A stretch of 49,266 nt of DNA from positions 1 through 49,266 of the forward strand of contig CAPAOL010000026.1 of NCBI GenBank assembly GCA_948579315.1, in the 5' to 3' direction. The stretch comes from an uncultured Phocaeicola sp. (GTDB lineage Bacteria; Bacteroidota; Bacteroidia; Bacteroidales; Bacteroidaceae). Both the position numbers and the translations under genes were made by a program. The notes beneath the pieces were generated by a model. The model worked only from the letters and a program-made list of their open reading frames with translations. It had not been told where the DNA came from and ran no database searches. Positions 8,676 through 17,732 of the stretch are shown piece by piece. Each line of letters opens with the position of its first letter. Positions within the stretch are counted from its first letter, which is position 1.

Positions 8676-9407
8676 ATGCCATATAGAGAGCAAATAGACA
8701 AAAGCCGTATACCTGCCCATGTAGCCATTATAATGGATGGAAATGGAAGATGGGCTAAACAACGTGGACAGGCGCGCAGCTTCGGACATCAAGCCGGTGC
8801 AGAAACTGTACACATCATAGCAGAAGAAGCGGCTAGACTGGGAGTCAAATACTTGACACTATATACTTTCTCTACCGAAAACTGGAATCGTCCGGTAGAT
8901 GAAGTCGCTGCTCTGATGAGTCTTCTGATGGACTCCATTGAAGAAGAAACTTTCATGAAAAACAACATCAGTTTTCGCATTATCGGTGATACGGCAAAGT
9001 TACCGGTAGAAGTTCTGGAACGATTGAACCAATGCATTGAACGCACCTCAATCAATACCGGTATGTGTCTGACACTTGCTTTAAGCTACTCTTCCAAATG
9101 GGAAATAACAGAAGCGGTAAGACAAATAGCGGCCAAGATTCAAAACGACAAACTAGCCATTGAGGACATCGATGACAATTTGATAAGTGCACATTTAAGT
9201 ACAAACTATATGCCCGACCCGGATTTGCTTATACGTACCGGAGGAGAAATCCGCCTTAGCAACTATCTGCTTTGGCAATGTGCTTATTCCGAACTATATT
9301 TTTGTGAAACGTTCTGGCCGGACTTCCGCGAAGAAGAATTTTGCAAAGCCATTTATGATTATCAGAAAAGAGAACGCCGTTTCGGCAAAACCAGTGAACA
9401 AATATAA
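8676..9407 (+). CDS. uppS: Isoprenyl transferase (undecaprenyl diphosphate synthase)
   Basis: Cis-prenyltransferase that elongates farnesyl diphosphate with isopentenyl diphosphate to make the C55 lipid carrier used for peptidoglycan and surface glycans. The 243-residue protein has the signature MDGNGRWA at 20-27 (D21 binds the Mg-diphosphate) and RTGGEIRLSNYLLWQ at 187-201, followed by SELYF. All conserved regions are intact and the length is normal. bamA starts 11 nt downstream, so lipid carrier synthesis and outer-membrane assembly are probably co-expressed. Confidence 0.97.
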   Translation: MPYREQIDKSRIPAHVAIIMDGNGRWAKQRGQARSFGHQAGAETVHIIAEEAARLGVKYLTLYTFSTENWNRPVDEVAALMSLLMDSIEEETFMKNNISFRIIGDTAKLPVEVLERLNQCIERTSINTGMCLTLALSYSSKWEITEAVRQIAAKIQNDKLAIEDIDDNLISAHLSTNYMPDPDLLIRTGGEIRLSNYLLWQCAYSELYFCETFWPDFREEEFCKAIYDYQKRERRFGKTSEQI

Positions 9408-9418
9408 AGTTAGATAAA

Positions 9419-12061
9419 ATGCTATATCGTATTTCACTTATACTATTAACGCTTACATGCCTATTTTGCTTTTCAACAGGCAGTTACGCCCAAGAAGCAA
9501 ACGTAGAAGAAAACGACAATCCAGTCATACTTTATTCCGGAACGCCCAAGAAGTATGAAATCGGCGGAATCAAAGTAGAAGGCGTAAAAAACTATGAAGA
9601 TTATGTATTGATCGGACTTTCAGGACTATCGGTAGGACAGACCATTGTTGTTCCGGGAGATGACATCACCACAGCTGTAAAACGTTATTGGCGACACGGA
9701 CTGTTCTCGGATGTACAAATCCTAGCTGAAAAAATTGTTGGAGACAAGATCTATTTAAAAATCATCCTGGCCCAACGTCCACGTATTGCCGACATTCGTT
9801 ACCACGGCGTAAAGAAAAGCGAGCGTGAAGATTTGGAAGCCAAACTAGGTTTGGTAAAAGGAAGCCAGATTACTCCCAACTTGATAGACCGTGCTAAAAT
9901 ATTAATCAAGAAACATTTCGATGAAAAAGGTTTTAAAAACGCCGAAGTGACCATCGTAGAGCGTGATTTGGCTGACAATAAGGACCAAGTGGATGTTGAT
10001 GTGATGATTGACAAGAAAGAAAAGGTGAAAGTCCACAAGATCACCATTGACGGCAACACCGTGTTAAGTGACAAGAAGTTAAAACGCGTCATGAAGAAGA
10101 CGAATGAGAAAAACAAACTTGTCAACCTTTTCCGTACCAAAAAATTCATTGAAGAGAAATACGAAGAAGACAAACAGCATATCATCGACAAATACAACGA
10201 ATTAGGTTACCGCGACGCACAAATTGTTGTGGACAGTGTTTCTCCGTACGATGACCGTACCGTCGACGTGTACATGAAAATAGAAGAAGGTGATAAATAC
10301 TATCTGCGCAACGTGACCTGGGTAGGTAACACCATTTATGCTTCGGACTGGCTGAACGAACAGCTCCGTATGAAAAAGGGAGATGTTTATAACCAGAAAT
10401 TAATGACCGAGCGTCTGACCGGTGATGAAGATGCTATCGGTAACTACTACTATAATAAAGGATACGTTTTCTATAACCTTGACCCCGTAGAAGTAAACAT
10501 AGACGGCGACTCCATTGATTTGGAAATGCGTATTCAGGAAGGTCCTCAGGCCTCTATCAGCAAAGTGCGTATCAACGGTAACGACCGTTTGTATGAAAAC
10601 GTAGTACGCCGTGAGTTAAGAACCAAGCCGGGAGATCTGTTCAGCAAAGAAGCATTGGAACGTTCTTATCGTGAGATAGCCCAAATGGGACACTTCAACC
10701 CTGAAAATATCCAGCCGGATGTACAACCGGACCCGACCAACGGTACGGTAGACATCAACTGGAACCTGGAGTCCAAAGCAAACGACCAGGTAGAATTCTC
10801 GGCAGGTTGGGGACAAACCGGTGTTATCGGTAAATTAAGTTTGAAGTTCACGAACTTCTCTATGACCAACTTGTTCCATAAGAGTGACAACTACCGCGGA
10901 TTCCTGCCACAGGGTGATGGACAGACATTAACCATCAGCGGACAGACCAACGGTAGTTATTACCAGTCATATAGTGTATCGTTCTTTGACCCATGGTTTG
11001 GCGGAAAACGTCCGAATTCATTCTCTGTTTCGGCTTTCTACTCCATACAGACAGATATCAGCAGTAACTACTATAACTCAGCTTATATGAATAATTACTA
11101 CAATTATTACAGCGGTTATGGAAATTATTATGGCGGATATAATAACAACTACGAGTCTTTTTATGACCCCGATAAATCTATCCAGATGTATGGAGCATCT
11201 ATCGGTTGGGGTAAGCGTTTGAGATGGCCGGATGACTATTTTACCTTGTCAGCCGAACTTTCTTACCAGCGCTTTATTTTGAAAGACTGGAGCTACTTGT
11301 ATATCAAGTTGAACAACGGAGAATACATGTCAACCGGTAATTGCAACAACCTGAGTTTGAATCTGACTTTGGCACGTAACTCTACGGATAACCCGATTTT
11401 CCCGCGTCGCGGTTCTGAATTCTCGGCTTCCGTACAGCTGACTCCTCCGTACTCATTGTTCAGTAACAAGGACTACTCGGTATACGGTAAAGATGATTAT
11501 GATGAAGCGGCAAGTATGTTCAACTGGATTGAATACCACAAATGGAAATTCAAATCAAAGACCTATACCGCTCTTACAGGAGGTCAGAAATGTCCGGTTA
11601 TCATGACACGTGCAGAGTTCGGCTTGCTGGGTCACTATAACAAGTACAAGAAATCACCTTTTGAAACATTCTATATGGGTGGTGACGGTATGACAGGCTA
11701 TAGCACCAGCTACGCTTCCGAAACCATTGCACTGCGTGGTTACGAAAACGGTTCATTGACTCCTTATGGTAGTGAAGGCTATGCTTACGTACGTTTAGGT
11801 GCAGAATTAAGATACCCGTTGATGTTGGAAAATTCGACCAGTATCTATGCACTAGGCTTCATTGAAGGAGGTAACGCATGGACAGATGTAAGCAAATTCA
11901 ATCCGTTCCAGTTGAAACGCTCGGCAGGTGTCGGTGTCCGTATCTTCCTGCCGATGATTGGTATGATGGGTATTGACTGGGCATACGGTTTCGACAAGAT
12001 TAACGGATCCAGCCAGTATAGTGGAAGCCAGTTCCACTTTATCCTGGGACAAGAGTTTTAA
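9419..12061 (+). CDS. bamA: Outer membrane protein assembly factor BamA
   Basis: Core of the BAM complex that inserts beta-barrel proteins into the outer membrane. The 880-residue precursor has a signal peptide ending near SYAQ (residue 25), a series of POTRA domains to about residue 455 (GIKVEGVKNYEDYVLIGLSG, HKITIDGNTVLSDKKL and SKVRINGNDRLYENVVRREL mark repeat starts), and an Omp85 barrel with the conserved RGY motif at 773-775. Terminal aromatic residue F fits an outer-membrane barrel signal. Unusual is an Asn/Tyr/Gly-rich segment at about 548-585, probably a surface loop, which also makes the protein longer than E. coli BamA (about 810). Two skp/ompH genes follow directly. Confidence 0.96.
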   Translation: MLYRISLILLTLTCLFCFSTGSYAQEANVEENDNPVILYSGTPKKYEIGGIKVEGVKNYEDYVLIGLSGLSVGQTIVVPGDDITTAVKRYWRHGLFSDVQILAEKIVGDKIYLKIILAQRPRIADIRYHGVKKSEREDLEAKLGLVKGSQITPNLIDRAKILIKKHFDEKGFKNAEVTIVERDLADNKDQVDVDVMIDKKEKVKVHKITIDGNTVLSDKKLKRVMKKTNEKNKLVNLFRTKKFIEEKYEEDKQHIIDKYNELGYRDAQIVVDSVSPYDDRTVDVYMKIEEGDKYYLRNVTWVGNTIYASDWLNEQLRMKKGDVYNQKLMTERLTGDEDAIGNYYYNKGYVFYNLDPVEVNIDGDSIDLEMRIQEGPQASISKVRINGNDRLYENVVRRELRTKPGDLFSKEALERSYREIAQMGHFNPENIQPDVQPDPTNGTVDINWNLESKANDQVEFSAGWGQTGVIGKLSLKFTNFSMTNLFHKSDNYRGFLPQGDGQTLTISGQTNGSYYQSYSVSFFDPWFGGKRPNSFSVSAFYSIQTDISSNYYNSAYMNNYYNYYSGYGNYYGGYNNNYESFYDPDKSIQMYGASIGWGKRLRWPDDYFTLSAELSYQRFILKDWSYLYIKLNNGEYMSTGNCNNLSLNLTLARNSTDNPIFPRRGSEFSASVQLTPPYSLFSNKDYSVYGKDDYDEAASMFNWIEYHKWKFKSKTYTALTGGQKCPVIMTRAEFGLLGHYNKYKKSPFETFYMGGDGMTGYSTSYASETIALRGYENGSLTPYGSEGYAYVRLGAELRYPLMLENSTSIYALGFIEGGNAWTDVSKFNPFQLKRSAGVGVRIFLPMIGMMGIDWAYGFDKINGSSQYSGSQFHFILGQEF

Positions 12062-12081
12062 TAACTAAAAACAATGTGATT

Positions 12082-12597
12082 ATGAAAAAGGCTATCCTAT
12101 TATCTCTATTGTTTGTGGCTTGTGTATTCACAGCCAGCGCTCAAAAGTTCGCCTTGATTGATATGGAATATATCCTGAAGAATATTCCTGCATACGAACA
12201 GGCGAATACCCAACTGAATCAAGCTTCACAACAATATCAAAGTGAGGTGGAAGCAAAAGCAAAAGAAGCGGAAGCACTTTATAAAGAATACCAGAAAGCC
12301 TCGGCTTCCCTGTCGGCCGCACAGAAAACGCAAAGAGAAGAAGCGATTGTAGCAAAAGAAAAGGAAGCAGCCGAACTGAGAAAGAAATATTTCGGTCCCG
12401 AAGGAGAAATGGCCAAAAAACAAGAGGCATTGATCACACCAATTCAAGATAAAATCTATGAAGCGGTAAAACAGATTTCAGAGCAAAAAGGATATGCGGC
12501 AGTAGTGGACAGAGGCTCCGCCCAAAGCATTATTTTCGCATCTCCAAGCATTGATATCAGCAATGAAGTGCTCTCAAGATTAGGATATTCAAATTAA
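12082..12597 (+). CDS. OmpH/Skp family periplasmic chaperone (first copy)
   Basis: A 171-residue Skp-like chaperone with signal peptide (MKKAILLSLLFVACVFTASAQ, cleaved after AQ or just before) followed by KFALIDMEYIL, the conserved beta strand of the family. A long Ala/Glu/Lys/Gln-rich coiled coil (about 35-125) forms the tentacle, then the C-terminal core VVDRGSAQSIIFASPSIDIS. ATG 12082 gives a standard signal peptide; a GTG at 12076 in frame is less likely. It lies 20 nt after bamA, consistent with delivering unfolded outer-membrane proteins to the BAM complex. Confidence 0.92.
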   Translation: MKKAILLSLLFVACVFTASAQKFALIDMEYILKNIPAYEQANTQLNQASQQYQSEVEAKAKEAEALYKEYQKASASLSAAQKTQREEAIVAKEKEAAELRKKYFGPEGEMAKKQEALITPIQDKIYEAVKQISEQKGYAAVVDRGSAQSIIFASPSIDISNEVLSRLGYSN

Positions 12598-12602
12598 TTT
12601 CC

Positions 12603-12610
12603 TACATTTG
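12603..12610 (+). promoter_or_regulatory. Minus-7 box between the two skp-like genes
   Basis: TACATTTG matches TAnnTTTG and lies 44 bases upstream of the second skp-like start, so this gene may also be transcribed separately. No clear minus-33 match. Confidence 0.4.
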
Positions 12611-12654
12611 CAACCGATAATCCAAATTTGCAATAACTAATAAAAAATAGAACT

Positions 12655-13158
12655 ATGTTGAAAAAAATTGCTTTACTACTTTTACTTATCGCTCCGATGA
12701 GTGTATTTGCTCAGAAATTCGGGCATATTAAATCCGCAGATGTACTTACTGTCATGCCGGAATTCACAAAGGCCCAGACCGACATCCAAGCCATGCAGAA
12801 ACAATACGAGGATGAAATGAAACGTGCAACTGATGAACTGACCAAAAAATATACTGAATATCAACAGGAACAAGCCAACCTTCCTAAGAACATTCAGGAA
12901 AGACGCCAGAAAGAATTGCAGGAATTACAGGAAAAAGGAATGCAGTTCCAACAAGATGCACAACAACAGTTGCAGAAATCATACGCTGATATGATGGAAC
13001 CTATCTACAAGAAAATTGAAGACGCCATCAAAGCAGTAGGCCAGGAAGGTGGATATACTTATATCTTCGATTTGAACAGAACAGAAATTCCCTACGTAAA
13101 TGAAGCGCAGTCTACAGATGTAACTGCTGCTGTCAAAGCTAAAGTAGGAATCAAATAA
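12655..13158 (+). CDS. OmpH/Skp family periplasmic chaperone (second copy)
   Basis: A 167-residue paralogue of the preceding gene: signal peptide ending VFAQ, then KFGHIKSADVL, a Gln/Glu/Lys-rich coiled coil over about 35-115 (KELQELQEKG) and a C-terminal core with YTYIFDLNRTEIPYV. Sequence identity to the first copy is modest, so the duplication looks old. Tandem Skp genes behind bamA are usual in Bacteroidetes; whether both serve the same clients cannot be told from sequence. Confidence 0.92.
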   Translation: MLKKIALLLLLIAPMSVFAQKFGHIKSADVLTVMPEFTKAQTDIQAMQKQYEDEMKRATDELTKKYTEYQQEQANLPKNIQERRQKELQELQEKGMQFQQDAQQQLQKSYADMMEPIYKKIEDAIKAVGQEGGYTYIFDLNRTEIPYVNEAQSTDVTAAVKAKVGIK

Positions 13159-13175
13159 TTAAGTTAAGGACCTTT

Positions 13176-13241
13176 ACAGGCACGGATTACACAGATTTCA
13201 CAGGTTTCAGAACCGTGAACATCCGTGTAATCCGTGCCTGT
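13176..13241 (+). repeat. 21-bp near-perfect inverted repeat before murI
   Basis: The left arm (13176-13196) and right arm (13221-13241) are reverse complements with one mismatch, separated by 24 bases. Both contain GGATTACAC-type words that recur in Bacteroides intergenic DNA. The structure fills nearly all of the gap between the second skp and murI. It may act as a terminator-like hairpin for the upstream operon or be a dispersed intergenic palindrome; there is no clean U-tract, so I do not call it a terminator. Confidence 0.7.
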
Positions 13242-13260
13242 ATTATATAGCTATACTGCC

Positions 13261-14106
13261 ATGATCCCATCTATCCTCCCTTCAACCGGTCCCATCGGTG
13301 TATTCGACTCCGGCTACGGCGGTCTGACCATTCTGGACAAAATACGCGGACTGATGCCTGAGTATGATTATATCTATTTGGGAGACAGCGCACGCTGTCC
13401 GTACGGACCGCGCTCTTTTGAAGTTGTTTACGAATTTACCCTGCAAGCCGTAAGCAAACTGTTTGAACTGGGATGTCCTTTGGTGATATTGGCATGCAAC
13501 ACAGCATCGGCAAAAGCCTTACGCACCATCCAGCAGATCAATCTTCCGGTAATAGACGCTACCCGCAGAGTACTCGGTGTCATCCGGCCTACAGCAGAAT
13601 GTATAGGAGAAATCACCCGAAGCCGGCACGTAGGTATACTGGCCACAGCCGGTACCATCAAATCCGAATCCTATCTTTTGGAAATACATAAGTTATCTCC
13701 CGACATTGTGGTAACAGGAGAAGCCTGTCCCATGTGGGTCTCCTTGGTAGAGAATAATGAATATCAATCGGAAGGAGCCGACTATTTCGTCAAACAACAT
13801 ATCAACCGGCTGCTGGATAAAGATCCGATGATTGACACCATCATATTGGGATGTACCCATTATCCGCTGCTACTGGATAAAATAAGGCAATTTACGCCTG
13901 AACCTATCCGCATCATTTCACAAGGGGAATATGTGGCCCGGAGCCTGCGAGACTATTTAAACCGCCATCCGGAAATGGACGCACGCTGCGATAAAGGAGG
14001 AAACTGCCGCTTCCTCACCACAGAAAGCGAAAACAAGTTTGAGGAATCCGCTTCCATCTTCTTGGGCCGGCAAGACATAAAGGTAAAAAGCATAGCATTG
14101 GAATAA
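13261..14106 (+). CDS. murI: Glutamate racemase
   Basis: Makes D-glutamate for peptidoglycan from L-glutamate, without a cofactor. The 281-residue protein has the two catalytic cysteine motifs: ACNTA with C79 and LGCTHYPLL with C198, plus FDSGYGGLT near 15-23 and GDSARCPYG near 41-49. I chose ATG 13261: an in-frame GTG at 13234 would put the start inside the inverted repeat and add residues not expected for the family. It follows the outer-membrane assembly genes and may be transcribed with them if the hairpin does not block read-through. Confidence 0.96.
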   Translation: MIPSILPSTGPIGVFDSGYGGLTILDKIRGLMPEYDYIYLGDSARCPYGPRSFEVVYEFTLQAVSKLFELGCPLVILACNTASAKALRTIQQINLPVIDATRRVLGVIRPTAECIGEITRSRHVGILATAGTIKSESYLLEIHKLSPDIVVTGEACPMWVSLVENNEYQSEGADYFVKQHINRLLDKDPMIDTIILGCTHYPLLLDKIRQFTPEPIRIISQGEYVARSLRDYLNRHPEMDARCDKGGNCRFLTTESENKFEESASIFLGRQDIKVKSIALE

Positions 14107-14162
14107 CTTTCTTCCGGTTTACCTGTTATATATACCATCCATAACGCTTAATTCATGAAGAT

Positions 14163-15035
14163 ATGTATACAAATAAAGTAAAGAAGATAGCTGCGGTACA
14201 CGATCTGTCCGGTGCAGGGCGCGTATCCCTCACCGTCGTTATCCCTATCCTCTCATCCATGGGCTTTCAAGTCTGCCCTCTGCCCACAGCCGTATTATCC
14301 AGCCACACCCAATACCCGCACTTCTCTTTCTTGGACCTCACGGACGAGATGCCCAAGATTATCAGTGAATGGAAACAACTTGGCGTACAATTCGATGCTA
14401 TTTATACGGGCTACTTGGGATCTCCCCGCCAGATACAAATCGTATCCGGGTTCATTGATGATTTCCGCCAGTCCGACAGCCTGGTCATGATAGATCCCGT
14501 ATTAGGAGACAACGGAAAGCTATATACCAACTTTGACGAACAAATGATTCTGGAAATGCGTCACCTCATCCGGAAAGCAGATGTCATCACGCCCAATATG
14601 ACCGAACTGTTCTATTTGCTGGACAAACCCTATAAAGCGGAGAATACAGACGAAGAACTAAAAGCTTACCTGCATGAGATTTCGGAGCACGGCCCCGGCA
14701 TCGTTATTATCACCAGCGTGCCCGTACAGGGAGATCCTCGCAAAACTTCCGTTTACGCCTATGACAGACAGGGAAACCGCTATTGGAAAGTAACGTGTCC
14801 CTACCTGCCCGCACACTATCCCGGCACAGGCGATACATTTACCAGTGTGATAACCGGCTCACTGATGCAAGGCGACAGTCTTCCTATCGCCTTGGACCGC
14901 GCCACACAGTTTATCCTTCAAGGCATCCGCGCCACTTTCGGCTATGAATATGATAATCGGGAAGGCATTTTGCTGGAGAAGGTGCTGCATAATCTGGATA
15001 TGCCTATTCAGGTGAGCAGCTACGAATTGATTTGA
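14163..15035 (+). CDS. Pyridoxal/pyridoxamine kinase
   Basis: A 290-residue ribokinase-superfamily enzyme that phosphorylates B6 vitamers for PLP salvage. Motifs are HDLSGAGRVSL at 13-23, the PTAVLSSHTQYP substrate region at 41-52, MIDPVLGDNG at 109-118 and the anion hole/catalytic GTGD at 221-224 (D224). The pattern fits PdxK/PdxY rather than ThiD. The 3' end is followed by a gene-free spacer. PdxY versus PdxK assignment is not decided by sequence alone. Confidence 0.9.
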   Translation: MYTNKVKKIAAVHDLSGAGRVSLTVVIPILSSMGFQVCPLPTAVLSSHTQYPHFSFLDLTDEMPKIISEWKQLGVQFDAIYTGYLGSPRQIQIVSGFIDDFRQSDSLVMIDPVLGDNGKLYTNFDEQMILEMRHLIRKADVITPNMTELFYLLDKPYKAENTDEELKAYLHEISEHGPGIVIITSVPVQGDPRKTSVYAYDRQGNRYWKVTCPYLPAHYPGTGDTFTSVITGSLMQGDSLPIALDRATQFILQGIRATFGYEYDNREGILLEKVLHNLDMPIQVSSYELI

Positions 15036-15421
15036 GGACCCTGAAAGTAGAAGATCTGAAACGCCCTGGAAAGAAGCTTGTACCAAGCCCTATTGCTCCG
15101 ACGATTAAGGTCGTTTTTCCTTATAGCTAACCCTTATCATACAGTTAACTACTACAGACTCCGGCAGTGGACTGTACAGTCTACTGCAAGAGTTTATACA
15201 GTCCACTATATCAGACTGTACAAACCACCGCAAGAGACTATAGTACACAACCATAAAAAAGAGCTTAACCATAAGGTAAAACAAGGTTAACCACAAAGAA
15301 GAAAAGACTTAACCAGATAAAGCCATAAGGCCAAAAGACGAAAAGAATAAAAACAAAGAAAGCAGCCAAGCCGTACCGTACAAACCGACAAACATCAGCC
15401 GTATCAACAATAATAAATAAA
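15036..15421. other. Gene-free spacer between convergent units
   Basis: 386 bases between the convergent pdxK-like gene and the LolC/E-like permease gene. I see no credible gene on either strand. It contains the imperfect direct repeat at 15171-15248 and three spaced TTAACCA words (about 15264-15316), then A-rich low-complexity sequence running to the permease stop codon. Confidence 0.6.
15171..15248 (+). repeat. Two imperfect 34-nt direct repeats
   Basis: Units at 15171-15204 and 15215-15248 share ACTGTACA, then GCAAGAG and a TATA/TAT element at equal spacing (start-to-start 44 bases). The first unit includes the palindrome GACTGTACAGTC. Function is unknown; they could form hairpins in either transcript. 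Confidence 0.45.
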
Positions 15422-16660
15422 TTACCTGCCCAGCAACCTGCGGCTGAGATAACGCACCGGATACCACACGGAAAGAAAGCCCACCACCAGCACAGTGACA
15501 AAGACTATAACAATATCCCATACATGGACACTGACGGGATAAGCATCCACCACAAAATTACCGCCGGAATTACCACCTCCCAGCGAAAGCAATCCGAATT
15601 CCTGCTGGATAAAGCAAAGGATCAGCCCCAGTATCACACCAACCACCGCACCTATCAGTGAAATCATACGCCCCTCGAACAGGAATATACGCGTGATCAG
15701 CTTGTCGCTGGCCCCCAAATTGCGCAATGTCACTACATCTGCCTTCTTATCTATAATCAGCATGGACAAGGAGCCTATTACATTAAAGCAAGCTATCATC
15801 AGGATAAAGGTAAGGAAAATATAAGATATCAGCTTCTCTATCTCCATAATGCGGAAAGTATCCGCTTGCTGCTCATACCGGTCCTGCACCCGGAAACCAT
15901 CTCCCAATATTTTCTGTATCTTCGATTTTACACTCCCTACATCTGCATCCGGCTTCAATTTCAATTCTACCGAACTCACTTCTGTGTCATACTGGAACAA
16001 CCTACGGGCAAATTGGAGGGAAGTCAGAATGTAAGAAGAGTCATACTTCTGTTGGTTCACCGCAAACACAAGGCCGCTGGAATATAAATCGGCAGAGTTA
16101 AAGCTGGAAGCTGGATTGGCCATATTGACTTTAGCTCCCCGTTTGGGAGCATAAATCTCTAGCGGATCGAGGAATTTGATACCCGTTCCCAAGATGGAAA
16201 CCAATTCTATGCCGGGAATGGCATAATCCACCACTTCATCATGCAACACGAATTGCCCCCGGCCGAAAAGAATACTGTCAATAGCGGTCAGATCCTCGAA
16301 ATTATCCTCAATTCCCTTGATCACCGCCATAGTCTGACGGCCCTTATACTGAACCATCGCATTCTCTTCCAAGGACTCAGAAAAAACAGCGATCTCCGGC
16401 ATCCGGCGCAAAGCTTCTATACGCGCTTCCTGTCCGTCAAAGACCTTTCCGGTGACAGCCGTAATTTTCAGCTCCGGATCAAAAGCCGTAAAGAAAGTAG
16501 CCACCAGATCCTGGAAGCCGTTAAAAACAGACAAAGTACATACCAATGCCAATGTAGCCAAAGCCACTCCGCAGACGGAAATGGCTGAAATGACATTAAT
16601 GGCATTGTGCGACTTCTTGGAAAAAAGATAACGCTTCGCTATATAAAAGGGAAAATTCAC
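15422..16660 (-). CDS. LolC/LolE-type ABC transporter permease
   Basis: A 412-residue inner-membrane protein of the FtsX/MacB permease superfamily with four predicted membrane segments: one near the N-terminus (about 22-46), then a large periplasmic domain (about 50-265), then three near the C-terminus (the runs FLTFILMIACFNVIGSLSM, LIGAVVGVILGLILCFI, DIVIVFVTVLVVGFLSVWYP). This is the LolC/LolE topology for extracting lipoproteins destined for the outer membrane. No ATPase (LolD) gene is adjacent. It is the last gene of the leftward aroQ-pyk-OMT-rbfA run, starting 9 nt after rbfA ends. Confidence 0.88.
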   Translation of the reverse strand: MNFPFYIAKRYLFSKKSHNAINVISAISVCGVALATLALVCTLSVFNGFQDLVATFFTAFDPELKITAVTGKVFDGQEARIEALRRMPEIAVFSESLEENAMVQYKGRQTMAVIKGIEDNFEDLTAIDSILFGRGQFVLHDEVVDYAIPGIELVSILGTGIKFLDPLEIYAPKRGAKVNMANPASSFNSADLYSSGLVFAVNQQKYDSSYILTSLQFARRLFQYDTEVSSVELKLKPDADVGSVKSKIQKILGDGFRVQDRYEQQADTFRIMEIEKLISYIFLTFILMIACFNVIGSLSMLIIDKKADVVTLRNLGASDKLITRIFLFEGRMISLIGAVVGVILGLILCFIQQEFGLLSLGGGNSGGNFVVDAYPVSVHVWDIVIVFVTVLVVGFLSVWYPVRYLSRRLLGR

Positions 16661-16669
16661 CGTCCGGTT

Positions 16670-17005
16670 CTACTTTTTCAACAATTCGTCTATACGTTCG
16701 GCATAATCCAATGAATCATCCACAAAGAATTTCAACTCGGGAATGATGCGCAACTGATGGCGTACCCGTGTTCCTAATTCATAACGGATGGATTTCATAT
16801 TATCATTGATATTCTTTACTATTTCCTGGCTCCTCTCAGAAGGGAACACGCTGAGATAGACACGTGCAATACTCATATCGGGACTGATGCGGACAGCACT
16901 TACCGACACCAAAACACCATTCATGGACTTGGTCTGAAGCAGGAAAATCTCACTCAACTCCTTTTGGATCAAACGAGAAATCTTATTTTGTCTGGTCGTT
17001 TCCAT
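16670..17005 (-). CDS. rbfA: 30S ribosome-binding factor A
   Basis: A 111-residue KH-domain protein that assists 16S rRNA 5'-end maturation and cold adaptation. The N-terminus RQNKISRLIQKELSEIFL and the C-terminal core RHQLRIIPELKFFVDDSLDYAERIDELL match the family, including the conserved PEL.F..DDS element. It lies between the O-methyltransferase (73 nt upstream) and the LolC/E-like permease (9 nt downstream). Confidence 0.95.
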   Translation of the reverse strand: METTRQNKISRLIQKELSEIFLLQTKSMNGVLVSVSAVRISPDMSIARVYLSVFPSERSQEIVKNINDNMKSIRYELGTRVRHQLRIIPELKFFVDDSLDYAERIDELLKK

Positions 17006-17078
17006 AATTAATAATTATTCAGTTTGCTAATTTGTTAATATGCCATACGGTTCATAGCATAACCTATTGGCACATTAT

Positions 17079-17717
17079 TCAACATTTTCTTATGATTGTC
17101 AGCCCGTCGCGCAAGGGAAGAATCACCTTTTCAACCCGTTTGTCGGCAGCTACCAAATCATTAAATTTCTTTATTCCAATAGTCTGAAGATCTGTATGAT
17201 GCGGTTCCTCCAATACATGTCCGTCCCACAATGTGTTATCGGCAATGATGTATCCGCCGGGTGATAATTTCTCCAGTACCATTTCGTAATATTCAATATA
17301 CTTCCGCTTATCACCGTCTACAAACGCCAAATCAAAGGTAATGTTCATGCCAGGCAGCAACTTCAGCGCATCACCTATATAAAATTTAATCTTGCCGGCG
17401 TAAGGCGAACCTTCCAGCCAGGGACGTGTAAAGTCCTCCTGCTCATCGTTTATCTCAAATGTGTGCAACGTGGCCCCCTCTTCCAACCCTTCGGCCAGGC
17501 AAAGTGCGGAGTAGCCACTGTAAGTCCCGATTTCCAGCACCTGACGGGGGCGTATCATTTGCACAAACATTTTCAGCATACGTCCCTGCAAGTGACCGGA
17601 AGCCATACGGGGACGTAAAAGCTTGACGTGCGTATCGCGATAAAGTGCCTTCAGATAATCACTTTCTTCATCAATGTGCTGAAGGATATATTCGTCAATA
17701 GCGTCCGTTTCTTTCAT
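17079..17717 (-). CDS. Class I SAM-dependent O-methyltransferase
   Basis: A 212-residue cytosolic methyltransferase of the catechol/caffeoyl-CoA O-methyltransferase family. SAM-binding motif I is VLEIGTYSGYSALCLAEGL (about 60-78); the metal site is suggested by FVDGDKRKY (D and K after motif) and ADNTLWDG. Small soluble relatives methylate catechols or 5-hydroxyuridine in tRNA (TrhP-partner/TrmR-like); which applies cannot be told here. It is 15 nt downstream of pyk. Confidence 0.88.
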   Translation of the reverse strand: MKETDAIDEYILQHIDEESDYLKALYRDTHVKLLRPRMASGHLQGRMLKMFVQMIRPRQVLEIGTYSGYSALCLAEGLEEGATLHTFEINDEQEDFTRPWLEGSPYAGKIKFYIGDALKLLPGMNITFDLAFVDGDKRKYIEYYEMVLEKLSPGGYIIADNTLWDGHVLEEPHHTDLQTIGIKKFNDLVAADKRVEKVILPLRDGLTIIRKC

Positions 17718-17732
17718 TCCTATCTTCTATTA

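Noticed and set aside
13234..13260. Upstream GTG start for murI
   Set aside because: It would start inside the right arm of the inverted repeat, adding residues before the conserved GVFDSGYGG; ATG 13261 is the natural start.
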